Shown one piece after another: positions 6,220 to 13,854 of a stretch of DNA of 32,381 nucleotides. The stretch is from Chitinophagaceae bacterium (GTDB taxonomy: Bacteria > Bacteroidota > Bacteroidia > Chitinophagales > Chitinophagaceae). A program made the translations under genes and the position numbers. Under the pieces are notes generated by a model. That model was not told the DNA's origin, did no database searches, and saw only the letters and a program-made list of their open reading frames with translations. The stretch's first letter is position 1; each line of letters opens with the position of its first letter. The stretch lies in NCBI GenBank assembly GCA_025360525.1, contig JANYCA010000171.1:1-32381 (forward strand). The letters run 5' to 3'.

Positions 6220-7332
6220 TTAAATTCCGGAAAGAAAACTTTCATGGATATAATCTACCACATCTGGCAGGCTGTTGGTATTTTCATACACTTTCAATTG
6301 CCTGTCGGCACCTGTACCCTGCTCCATAATTTTATGAACATAGTTAATGGCGTGCCTGCTACCAAGATGTGGCACAACATCATCCACAAAATCAAGCAAC
6401 TCATAAATTAACACCCGGGTATTAACCTCACTTTCTTTACCAAAATCAATCAGGCTGCCATCAATACCATAGCGGCTTGCCCGCCATTTGTTTTCATTGA
6501 TGAGTGCCCTTGAATAAGTCATAAAATTTAAATTCTGGCTGCGTAGTTTATAGAGCTTGGCGCACAGTGCCTGGAAAAGAGCCGCAATAGCAATGGTTTC
6601 CTGCACGGTCATGGGTATATCGCAAATGCGGAACTCAACTGTATTAAAGAAAGGATGAACCCTTAAATCCCACCATATTTTTTTTGCATTATCAATACAA
6701 TTGGTTTTTACAAGCAGCTTTACATAACTCTCATATGCTTCGATACTTTCAAAATAATCGGGTATCCCTGTACGGGGAAATTTATCAAATATTTTTGTTC
6801 TAAAAGATTTATAACCGGTTACCCGTCCTTCCCAAAAAGGGGAGTTGGTGCTTAGTGCATAAATATGTGGTAAAAAATACCGGGCAGAGTTGGCAATATG
6901 TATGGCTAGTTCCCTGTTTTCCATACCCACATGCACATGCAGGCCAAAGATGAGGTTGCTGCGGGCTGCCTCCTGTAATTCATTCACCAATTCACTATAC
7001 CGGATGTGGTCGGTTATTAATTGGCTTTCCCAGTGGCTAAAAGGGTGAGTGCCGGAAGCGCCAATCTTTAAACCAAGGCTTTCGCCTATGCCACTAATTG
7101 TTTTTCGTAAAGTTGATACATCCATAAACGCCTCATCCACATCCTGGCAAATATCTGTACCTACTTCCACCACTGCCTGGTGCATTTCTGCTTTTACTTT
7201 ATCCCTGATAATTTTTTGGCCTTCCTGTACTATTTTTTGTTCATGGCTTTTTAACTCCCTTGTTACAGGATCAATTACCATGTACTCTTCTTCTACGCCG
7301 ATGGTGAAGTTTTTGTATGAAATGTTTGCCAT
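6220..7332 (-). CDS. GCS2-family carboxylate-amine ligase (YbdK-like)
   Basis: At 370 residues this matches the usual length of the YbdK/glutamate-cysteine ligase type 2 family. These are ATP-dependent enzymes joining a carboxylate to an amine in a glutamine-synthetase-like fold. The family signature TIGVEEEYMVID is at residues 10-21, followed by TDICQDVDEAF, the HVHVGMENRE metal/ATP segment and the RICDIPMTVQETIAIAAL region. YbdK itself has weak glutamate-cysteine ligase activity, so the natural substrate is open. The gene is in a minus-strand run with a Uma2 protein and an ATP-grasp ligase, and next to a divergent esterase. That neighbourhood suggests synthesis of a peptide-like or amide-linked metabolite rather than glutathione. 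Confidence 0.88.
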   Translation of the reverse strand: MANISYKNFTIGVEEEYMVIDPVTRELKSHEQKIVQEGQKIIRDKVKAEMHQAVVEVGTDICQDVDEAFMDVSTLRKTISGIGESLGLKIGASGTHPFSHWESQLITDHIRYSELVNELQEAARSNLIFGLHVHVGMENRELAIHIANSARYFLPHIYALSTNSPFWEGRVTGYKSFRTKIFDKFPRTGIPDYFESIEAYESYVKLLVKTNCIDNAKKIWWDLRVHPFFNTVEFRICDIPMTVQETIAIAALFQALCAKLYKLRSQNLNFMTYSRALINENKWRASRYGIDGSLIDFGKESEVNTRVLIYELLDFVDDVVPHLGSRHAINYVHKIMEQGTGADRQLKVYENTNSLPDVVDYIHESFLSGI

Positions 7333-7455
7333 GAATTAAATGGATAATTTTAAAATTGAAAATTTATTATGCACAAATATTATTTTTATGTTTAAACAAA
7401 AAACTGGTGTTGCGACAGTTTTAAATACACCTTTATCAGTAAGCATTTGGGTGAA

Positions 7456-8097
7456 TTACAATTTAAATAGTTCGTTCATTGGAATACTCAAGCCCTTTAA
7501 TACAACAGATACTATATTTTCGTTTGCTTCATAAATAACCGGCTTTCCATATTCATCCTGGTCGTTTAATACGTACACATAAATTTGCTGATACTCCGGA
7601 TAAACAACCCAATATTCCAACACGCCGTTTTCTTCGTACAGATCAGATTTGTATTTTGTTTCTGTAGTGGTATTTCCCGGGCTTAATATTTCTACCACCA
7701 GTTCAGGCGCTCCGTCTACGCTGCGGTTATCTTTTAGTTTTTCAGCATCGCATACAACTATAATGTCTGGCTGAACAACAGTAGTTATTTCGTCATCCCT
7801 TCTTTTTTTCTTTCTATAAGGCTTACCTTTTAATCTTACATCAACTGGAGCAAAAAAACATTTGCATAATTTACCTTTAAGAAAAGTGGCAAACTGTAAA
7901 GCAATATTCATTGATACCTGCTGGTGTGTAAAAGAAGGCGCAGGGCTCATCTTAAAAATCTCCCCCCTTATCAACTCAATCCTTTCTTTAAAATTCCAGG
8001 TTAAGTAATCGGCGTAGGTAAATCCATAAGAGCTTTCCGGCTCTGCCACTTTTATTTCGCTTAAATCTTCTTTTTGTATGGTTAAATATTTCTTCAA
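7456..8097 (-). CDS. Uma2 family (DUF820) endonuclease-fold protein
   Basis: This 213-residue protein has the restriction-endonuclease-like fold of the Uma2 family. An N-terminal SYGFTYADYLTW is followed by ELIRGEIFKMSPAPS (residues 41-55). The core has VQPDIIVVCD (Asp111) and PELVVEILSP (Glu136), then Lys148/Lys150, matching a PD-(D/E)xK arrangement. The C-terminus reads LEYWVVYPEYQQIYVY. Uma2 genes are scattered and multicopy in Cyanobacteria and Bacteroidota, with no settled function. It lies between the two ligase genes on the same strand but is probably a separate insertion. Confidence 0.88.
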   Translation of the reverse strand: MKKYLTIQKEDLSEIKVAEPESSYGFTYADYLTWNFKERIELIRGEIFKMSPAPSFTHQQVSMNIALQFATFLKGKLCKCFFAPVDVRLKGKPYRKKKRRDDEITTVVQPDIIVVCDAEKLKDNRSVDGAPELVVEILSPGNTTTETKYKSDLYEENGVLEYWVVYPEYQQIYVYVLNDQDEYGKPVIYEANENIVSVVLKGLSIPMNELFKL

Positions 8098-8199
8098 TGC
8101 GTTTCACTTTTAGAAAGCAATCATGCAAAATCAACTAACCAAATAAACTTTTAAAAAGATCACGAATCCATTTACTATTCCTACAAATAGAGCTATCAA

Positions 8200-9153
8200 T
8201 TAATAAAGCACTTGTTTGTTGGCGCTTCTTTTAATGTATTCACCCCATGTTAAATTATCCTGTCCATCTGTTTGTGCCAATGCCTTTTCAATGGCGTAGT
8301 TGGCAGAAGTTTCCACTACCCATTCAAAATTTTCTTCGCCTACGCTACTACGTTCAGCATCCGGTGCCGGGTTGCAAAAATCAATGGCATAAGGTACGCC
8401 ATCTTTTAAAGCCAGTTCCACCGTATTAAAATCGTAACCCAAATAATGATTGATGCGTAGCACCAATTCTGTCATCATTTGCAACTTCTCTTCAGAAGGT
8501 TTAAAATCTGCCACATACCGCAAATGATGTGGGTTACGGGGTTCGTAACTCATAATGCGAACATATTTGCCACCAATGCAATAGCAGCGATAATATTCTT
8601 CAAAAACAATTTCTTCCTGGAGCAACATAACCAACTCGCCGGTTTCTCCATGCTTTTCAAAAAAATCATCGATGCTGGTTACCCGGTAAACATTCTTCCA
8701 GCCGCCACCTGCAAAGGGTTTCATGTAAGCCGGAAATCCTATGTAATTAAAAATGCCCGCCCAATCTAGTGGATAAGAAAGATTACTGAACGATTCGCCT
8801 GTAGTATCTGCAGGTAAATCTTTAGAAGGTAAAATCACCGTTTTGGGCACGGGCACATTTATTTTAGTTGACAAACAATTATTAAAAAATTTTTCATCCG
8901 CACTCCACCAAAAAGGATTGTTAATAACGGCAGTGCCACATAGCGCTGCATTTTTTAAAAAGGCTCTGTAAAACGGAATATCCTGCGAAATACGATCAAT
9001 AATAACTGCATACCCCGAACTTTCTCCCTGCACTACCTTTTCAATATAGACCGGTTCGGCAAGGATGCCCTCCACATTTTTACTGTTCACTCTTGATACA
9101 AAGGCTTCGGGGAAACTTCGTTCTTTTCCGTGTAATATTCCAATTTTTTTCAT
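8200..9153 (-). CDS. ATP-grasp (RimK-like) ligase
   Basis: The 317-residue protein has an N-terminal pre-ATP-grasp Rossmann-like part (MKKIGILHGKERSFPEAF). The ATP-grasp core includes PAYMKPFAGGGWKNVYRV (Lys145 and the Gly loop), LLQEEIVFEEYYRCYCIGGK, and NTVELALKDG then YAIDFCNPAPD (Asp258, Asn261 as Mg-ATP ligands). Such enzymes activate a carboxylate as acyl-phosphate and attach an amine or another nucleophile. GCS2-like ligases, ATP-grasps and esterases occurring together have been described as amidoligase gene neighbourhoods (Iyer and colleagues). The product here is unknown. The esterase gene is divergent across a 233-bp intergenic region. Confidence 0.87.
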   Translation of the reverse strand: MKKIGILHGKERSFPEAFVSRVNSKNVEGILAEPVYIEKVVQGESSGYAVIIDRISQDIPFYRAFLKNAALCGTAVINNPFWWSADEKFFNNCLSTKINVPVPKTVILPSKDLPADTTGESFSNLSYPLDWAGIFNYIGFPAYMKPFAGGGWKNVYRVTSIDDFFEKHGETGELVMLLQEEIVFEEYYRCYCIGGKYVRIMSYEPRNPHHLRYVADFKPSEEKLQMMTELVLRINHYLGYDFNTVELALKDGVPYAIDFCNPAPDAERSSVGEENFEWVVETSANYAIEKALAQTDGQDNLTWGEYIKRSANKQVLY

Positions 9154-9373
9154 AAATGTCAGGTTGAAAATGAACTGTATAAATTGTTATTATCAAATAT
9201 ATTTTCATCGGGGGTATTTTCCAAATATATATTACCCGCCTGAACGCTTATAAACTGTCCAATGGGACGCTTACCCAATGGTAAAATATTTACCACTTAG
9301 CTACGTTATATATTGAAAGATAAACGGCAAACTATATCAGCAAGTTGATTGTTATACCCTAGAATGTTTTTCT

Positions 9374-9381
9374 TATTTTTG
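9374..9381 (+). promoter_or_regulatory. Putative -7 promoter box for the esterase gene
   Basis: TATTTTTG is an exact TAnnTTTG match, with TTG at 9349-9351 near the -33 position. The box ends only 5 nt before the ATG at 9387, so the message would have almost no leader if this promoter is used. Confidence 0.4.
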
Positions 9382-9386
9382 AAACT

Positions 9387-10208
9387 ATGCATAAACACAT
9401 CTTTCACCATATTACTATCGAAGATTATCTTATTGAATCGGTTTTTTTAAGCCGGGCGGTAAAGATTAATTGTTATATGCCGCTGGATAGTAACAGGCAA
9501 TCCGACATGAGCCTGCTGCTGGTAAACGATGGGCAGGATATGGTTACCATGGGATTCGAAAAAATAATAGACAAACTCTACAGGCATCATGAAATTTCAC
9601 CCTTATTGGTTGTAGGCATCCATTGCTCTGGCGACAGAAAAAATGAATACGCTACGGCTAATGTACTTGATTACGCCGGGCGTGGAAACAAAGCGGCACT
9701 GTACACCCGTTTTGTGATGGAAGAATTGCTGCCATTTATCCGGAAAACCTATGCTATCAAGATGTTTAAAGAGAAATCTTTTGCCGGCTTTTCACTCGGA
9801 GGTTTAAGTGCCTTGGACATTGTATGGGGCAATCCACAAGAATTCTCCAAAGTGGGTGTTTTCAGCGGATCGTTTTGGTGGCGGGACAAAGCCCAGGAAG
9901 AACCGGACTTTGATGAAGATACCAACCGTATTATGCACCGGCTGATAAGGGAAGGTGGCTATTATCCCTGGTTAAAATTCTTTTTTGAAGTGGGCACACA
10001 AGATGAAACTGCCGACCGCAATAACAATGGCATTATCGATGCTATTGACGACACCCTCAGCCTTATTGCGGAGTTAAAATTAAAAGGCTTCACCAATAAC
10101 GATATTGAGTACCTAGAACTAAAAGATGGCAAGCACAATGTGCCTACCTGGGCAAGAGCATTCCCCGACTTTTTAAAATGGGGCTGGGGTAAAGAGGTGG
10201 CTGTTTAA
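9387..10208 (+). CDS. Alpha/beta-hydrolase esterase (esterase-D/Fes-like)
   Basis: The 273-residue protein lacks a signal peptide and is probably cytoplasmic. The nucleophile elbow is GFSLGG (Ser136). LLVNDGQDMV (about 44-53) resembles the oxyanion-side strand of the esterase (PF00756) family. A likely acid is Asp206 in EVGTQDETADR, and His250 in DGKHN completes the triad. FSGSFWWRDK is typical of the family. The gene faces away from the ATP-grasp and GCS2 ligase genes. An esterase of this type next to amidoligases may release or transfer an acyl or peptidyl product. The substrate is not predictable. Confidence 0.87.
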   Translation: MHKHIFHHITIEDYLIESVFLSRAVKINCYMPLDSNRQSDMSLLLVNDGQDMVTMGFEKIIDKLYRHHEISPLLVVGIHCSGDRKNEYATANVLDYAGRGNKAALYTRFVMEELLPFIRKTYAIKMFKEKSFAGFSLGGLSALDIVWGNPQEFSKVGVFSGSFWWRDKAQEEPDFDEDTNRIMHRLIREGGYYPWLKFFFEVGTQDETADRNNNGIIDAIDDTLSLIAELKLKGFTNNDIEYLELKDGKHNVPTWARAFPDFLKWGWGKEVAV

Positions 10209-10364
10209 CCCCAAAAAATGTATGGTGAATAGTCAACTAATTTTTATTTTAGTACCAAACTTTTTTATCTCCTTTATTTTTAACACTATAGTCGTTTTAA
10301 TAATCTTCATCTATTCAAAAATCCATTTCAATAGACATAATCAGGCTGCAATAAAACAAAGATC

Positions 10365-11156
10365 TTACGGATTATTGATAATCAAATCACCTAAAATTCT
10401 CAGCTTTTTCCCATCGTTTATTTTAAAATTTACCTTAGAACCAACATGCTGTACAACATTAAGCACACACTCTCCGTCAGCAGGAGGATCTATTACTATA
10501 GTTGAAGCTGCATCCAATACAGCAGGAGGAATAGCATTGTTACTCCAGTTAGCCGGATTATCCCAATTACCATTGCCCGTAAAGGTGTAGATTACAGCAA
10601 GGGTAATTACTTTAGTGGAGGCATATATAAAATCGCCGGTCGCCACACCCTGTGGTCCATTTGCCGCATTGGAAGAAAAATAAAAAGTTACCGTTCCGTC
10701 TGCCACACCCGGATTTATGGGTGCAGTCCAGGTGAGGTTGTCGTATGTAAACGATTGTTGAGGGGCGGTGAGTACCGCATTTAAATGCCCCAGTTCTTTA
10801 CTTGTACCAATAAGTGCTGCATTGGGATTTGTAGATGAAAATGTACCCACCACCCCGCCACTGCCGTTGATGGCGGTAATTTCAAAACCCCATCTTTTTC
10901 TGTCTGCTACTCCGTGCGTAATAATAACACTAAAGTTATAGGATGCACCGGCAGTATAGATTTGAGGTAACCCGCTAACAGTTACATTTCCGCCGCCGGT
11001 ATTAAGTGGGTTGTTTGTGTGACAATCTGTACAATAACTACCAGTAGCGCCTGTTTTACCAGCGGGTGGTTGTGCGCTTCGCATTAATGCAGAAAATGAA
11101 CTTAATAAAGTAAGTAAAGTTGCAATTACCGTAAAGGTTTTAAAATATTGCTTCAT
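10365..11156 (-). CDS. Secreted CxxCH protein with Reeler/choice-anchor-like domain and C-terminal beta module
   Basis: The 263-residue protein has a signal peptide (about 1-28). Right after the mature N-terminus comes GATGSYCTDCHTNNP, holding one CxxCH heme-c motif (Cys42, Cys45, His46). Residues about 55-185 form a beta-sandwich-like region (LPQIYTAGASYNFSVIITHG; WGFEITAING; FYFSSNAANG) resembling the Reelin-type 'choice of anchor' domains that carry this Cys-His motif in Bacteroidota. Residues about 190-263 repeat a module (GNWDNPANWSNNAIPP ... DGKKLRIL) that also ends the 1166-residue protein at 16743-20243. It is probably exported. Whether heme is bound is unproven. Confidence 0.75.
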   Translation of the reverse strand: MKQYFKTFTVIATLLTLLSSFSALMRSAQPPAGKTGATGSYCTDCHTNNPLNTGGGNVTVSGLPQIYTAGASYNFSVIITHGVADRKRWGFEITAINGSGGVVGTFSSTNPNAALIGTSKELGHLNAVLTAPQQSFTYDNLTWTAPINPGVADGTVTFYFSSNAANGPQGVATGDFIYASTKVITLAVIYTFTGNGNWDNPANWSNNAIPPAVLDAASTIVIDPPADGECVLNVVQHVGSKVNFKINDGKKLRILGDLIINNP

Positions 11157-11748
11157 GATTGTGCAGAATTATTATTTGTTAATTTATAAAAATAGGCTTA
11201 ATTAAAATTAAGCTTTAGTTAATACGTATCGAAATATTTATAACGTATTAAAATTGAATAAGGTTGCCTAAAGCTTCTTATACCAGCAAAAAATATTAAA
11301 TTATTAAGGAGGTAGGAGTTTAAATTAATATTTTTAAAAGATCAAAAAAAATTGCGCAATTAACCCCGGTACCCTATAGTACTTCTGCATAAACACCCGT
11401 AAGGTTACATTGGGTTCAAATACATTAATTGGAATTTTTACGCTGCCCTTTTTTTATCGTGCTTGTACAAAAATAAATTTTTATCAATTAAATAAGGTAG
11501 TGCAGTGGTCTTTATATCCAAAGGCATCTAGCTTTTTGTTTAATCATGCTTCTTGTAAACAAACGTAAAAAATGTTGCATTAATAACGTACTAAATATTG
11601 TTGAATAAAACTACCCACTCATTCAACTGTTCATCAACAATCAGTTAAATTATGTAAGCGTTTTCTACAACGATGTAAGCCACAAAAGTAGCTTCAAATT
11701 TACTTTTACACTGTTGTGAAAATTTATTTACAACTTAAAATAATTAAA
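11157..11748. other. 592-bp gene-free stretch
   Basis: This stretch is strongly AT-rich and has no supportable reading frame on either strand. It contains overlapping inverted repeats at 11597-11641 (listed separately), which suggest regulatory DNA for the small gene at 11749. Nothing else was recognised. Confidence 0.5.
11597..11641. repeat. Overlapping inverted repeats upstream of the small helical-protein gene
   Basis: ATTGTTGA (11597-11604) pairs with TCAACAAT (11634-11641), and GTTGAAT (11600-11606) pairs with ATTCAAC (11621-11627). The two alternative stems share bases, so they are mutually exclusive folds or overlapping protein-binding sites. Confidence 0.35.
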
Positions 11749-12102
11749 ATGGAAACAGTAGAAAAAAAGAAACAGCAGAGGTAACTCATTTAAATGCAAC
11801 TATTGAAGCGATACAAAAGGATGTGGAAAAAGAGTCACTCACCGGTGCATCTGGTGCAATTAGTAAATGGATTACTACCCTGGACAAACACAAAGAATTA
11901 AAAAGCATTTCGGACACACTGTCAAAATTGAAAGATGCTATTACAAAAAAAGATGGCAAAAAAATTGTCGAATTGATGACAGAAGCAGGAGACGAAACTA
12001 CCAAGGCTGCAGAGATGGCAGAAGGTGATGAGGCAATGAAAATTAAAATGCTTGGTAAGTGTCTGACTTCATCAGCCAAAGCTATCAGCAAATTTGCCTG
12101 AT
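11749..12102 (+). pseudogene. Small helical protein gene with probable one-base frameshift
   Basis: An ATG at 11749 opens METVEKKK and then runs into TAA at codon 12. The next frame reads ETAEVTHLNATIEA and continues without a break through VEKESLTGASGAISKWITTL to a TGA at 12100-12102. Adding one A to the run of seven at 11762-11768 would join them into one protein of about 117 residues. The body is amphipathic and Lys/Glu-rich. The strictly open part with a usable start is 11823 (GTG) to 12102, 92 residues. I recall similar small uncharacterised proteins in Sphingobacteriales and Chitinophagaceae. It could be a sequencing error, a recent mutation or slippage-based expression. Confidence 0.6.
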
Positions 12103-12167
12103 AAATAACATTCCTTTTCTTAATTGATCTTTTAATGTCTTTATACATCTACACTTAAATTCTTGTC

Positions 12168-12302
12168 ATGGCTACAACAAAAAAAGCAGTTGCAAAAAAA
12201 TCTGCTGCGAAAAAGAAGGATGATCCTTGCTGGAAAGGATATAAAAAAGTAGGCACTAAGACCAAGTCGGGTAAAAAAGTTAATGATTGTGTGCCTGTAT
12301 AA
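12168..12302 (+). CDS. 44-residue Lys/Ala-rich small protein with CWKGY...NDCVP motif
   Basis: ATG at 12168 to TAA at 12300-12302, too short for usual ORF cut-offs. The N-terminal half (KKAVAKKSAAKKK) is histone H1-like. The C-terminal half reads DPCWKGYKKVGTKTKSGKKV then NDCVPV, with two Cys that could bind metal or pair. I recall tails of the form CxxGYxxxGxKxKxGxxVPNCVP in phage and other proteins, but cannot check this. It lies 65 nt downstream of the small helical gene and directly before a strong terminator, so the two are probably co-transcribed. A nucleic-acid-binding role is inferred from charge only. Confidence 0.7.
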   Translation: MATTKKAVAKKSAAKKKDDPCWKGYKKVGTKTKSGKKVNDCVPV

Positions 12303-12312
12303 CTTTAAGAAT

Positions 12313-12365
12313 ATCGAAGTTTTTAAGATGAATTACGTATTTTAAAAACTTCGGTATTTTTTATA
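12313..12365 (+). terminator. Strong terminator after the 44-residue gene
   Basis: A perfect 12-bp stem (CGAAGTTTTTAA 12315-12326 / TTAAAAACTTCG 12342-12353) with a 15-nt loop is followed by GTATTTTTT. Confidence 0.75.
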
Positions 12366-12445
12366 AAATACCTTACCCATATAGACTTTATAATAACAGG
12401 TTCTGGCATCTTATTTATTAACGTTGACGCAATAACTATGAGGTT

Positions 12446-12466
12446 CAGTATACTCCGGATATACTG
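12446..12466. repeat. 7-bp palindromic site CAGTATA-N7-TATACTG
   Basis: This is a perfect inverted repeat with a 7-nt spacer in gene-free DNA. It could be an operator; no adjacent start codon makes its target clear. Confidence 0.3.
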
Positions 12467-12579
12467 CTCCTTAATGGGAAATTTACTGGAATAACAGCGT
12501 AATTATTTAGTGGGAATAATTCCTTTATTATTTATAAATTTTATTTTCAACCTGTACAAGCAATTTTTTTAGATTAAAA

Positions 12580-12772
12580 ATGTGCAGACTTTCAATAGAA
12601 CAATTATGTTATGGCAAGGCATTCTACAAGCAGATTTTTTATTTAAAAAGTCGTGTACCAGCAAGGCTTTTATATTGCTTGGGAGGATGATGCTCGAAAA
12701 GGCAAGGCTGCACTTAATGCCATTTGGGATAGTACAGACACAAGTAGGTTTACACTTCCAAACCATTGCTGA
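12580..12772 (+). pseudogene. Decayed unrecognised gene
   Basis: ATG at 12580 opens MCRLSIEQLCYGKAFYKQ and ends in a TGA after 36 codons. A second frame (12647-12772) reads coherently (YQQGFYIAWEDDARKG, then KAALNAIWDSTDTSRF) but has no start. Further fragments follow after more stops. The pieces look like one gene broken by frameshifts. The MC-R start faintly recalls SOS-response-associated peptidases, but no catalytic context survives. The rest of 12366-12986 holds no other gene. Confidence 0.35.
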
Positions 12773-12986
12773 CAAATTCAAAAGGCAATAAAATTTAACC
12801 GTTGGTTAAAACTGGGGAAGTAGATTTGTAAAAGAATTTTCTGCAACCTCTGGTAGGTATAGGCAAAAGTTTCAGTTTGCAAGCGTATGGGTTGCCAGCT
12901 TCTTTATAAACTCCTGTCTCCCATTATTACATGCCTAAACTTTTACGCCAAATAGCTGTTACATCTAAAAACACACATCAGTCTTC

Positions 12987-13361
12987 ATGACTTTTCTGTT
13001 ATTAATAAGTTCAATTTTTTTTCAAATGGATACAGCTCCTTTGGCGAACCACCGAATGGTATTGGTTTTTGGTAACAACCCAACTCTGGTGCAGCGGCAG
13101 TTAGCAGCATTGCAAAATGACAGTAGCGGTTTAGCGGAAAGACATCTTATTATAAAACAAGTAAAGCTGGGTGATAACCTATATCAAACCCATCATGTAA
13201 TACCCAACGAACCTTTTACTGTAATACTTATTGGCAAAGATGGAGGTGAAAAATTTCGCTCTTCCAGCATCCTCTCCACCGGCAGCTTATTTGCCATGAT
13301 AGATGCCATGCCCATGCGGCAGGCAGAAATTCGGCGATTAAAAAACGAAAAGTCCCGATAA
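12987..13361 (+). CDS. DUF4174 domain protein, probably exported
   Basis: This 124-residue protein has a short hydrophobic start (MTFLLLISSIFF) that could be a signal sequence. The DUF4174 core includes HRMVLVFGNNPTLVQRQLAA, FTVILIGKDGGEKFRSS and the closing helix LFAMIDAMPMRQAEIRR. The fold resembles a small thioredoxin-like alpha/beta domain, but no CxxC is present. Function is unknown; eukaryotic-type relatives occur in CCDC80-like proteins. It has no obvious operon partner. Confidence 0.8.
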   Translation: MTFLLLISSIFFQMDTAPLANHRMVLVFGNNPTLVQRQLAALQNDSSGLAERHLIIKQVKLGDNLYQTHHVIPNEPFTVILIGKDGGEKFRSSSILSTGSLFAMIDAMPMRQAEIRRLKNEKSR

Positions 13362-13854
13362 AGATTGTTTTCAATATTATTAACTGTCCCCGTTATTGGT
13401 GCCCTTTACCAACCACTGCTTCAAAAAGGCTTAGTGGTAAACGTTATTTAAAAAGCTGAACCATAATTTAAATTACCTAACTATAAAAACTTACAAAAAA
13501 TAAAACCGCATACCCAAAAGCTTGAGGTAGCGAAAGAATTGGTAATCTGTTTAAAATGGAACTAATTAATTTACACGTGTGCTGGCGACGAGATAAATTT
13601 GCCGATATTTTCTTTAATGAAAATAGCTGCAAAAAATAAACTGGTATTATTTTAGATAATAAAATTGAACACGATAAAAAAATAACACCTATTTAGTATC
13701 ATACTATTCGGCTTCTTCCAATTTCAATGAAAAAAGATACTTTGTGTAATGCGAACATTTGGCGCACCAAACGAACTACAAAACAAAGAGTAAGCAACCA
13801 GGAAAAATTGATGGCACTTACACAAACGAATGGGCTTTAAAATACATCCGGTTA
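13362..13854. other. 493-bp stretch without a supportable gene
   Basis: This is AT-rich DNA with scattered stops in all frames. A plus-strand frame from 13759 runs into the antisense of the glycosidase 3' end and is not convincing. No terminator hairpin was found for the converging genes. Confidence 0.45.

Noticed and set aside
7340..7534. Plus-strand 64-codon frame between GCS2 and Uma2 genes
   Set aside because: It is AT-rich with no conserved features, and its end is antisense to the Uma2 C-terminus.
10222..10590. Plus-strand 122-codon frame with a hydrophobic start
   Set aside because: It runs antisense into the well-supported CxxCH protein gene, and its second half mirrors that gene's coding pattern. 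The hydrophobic start is explained by AT-rich intergenic DNA.
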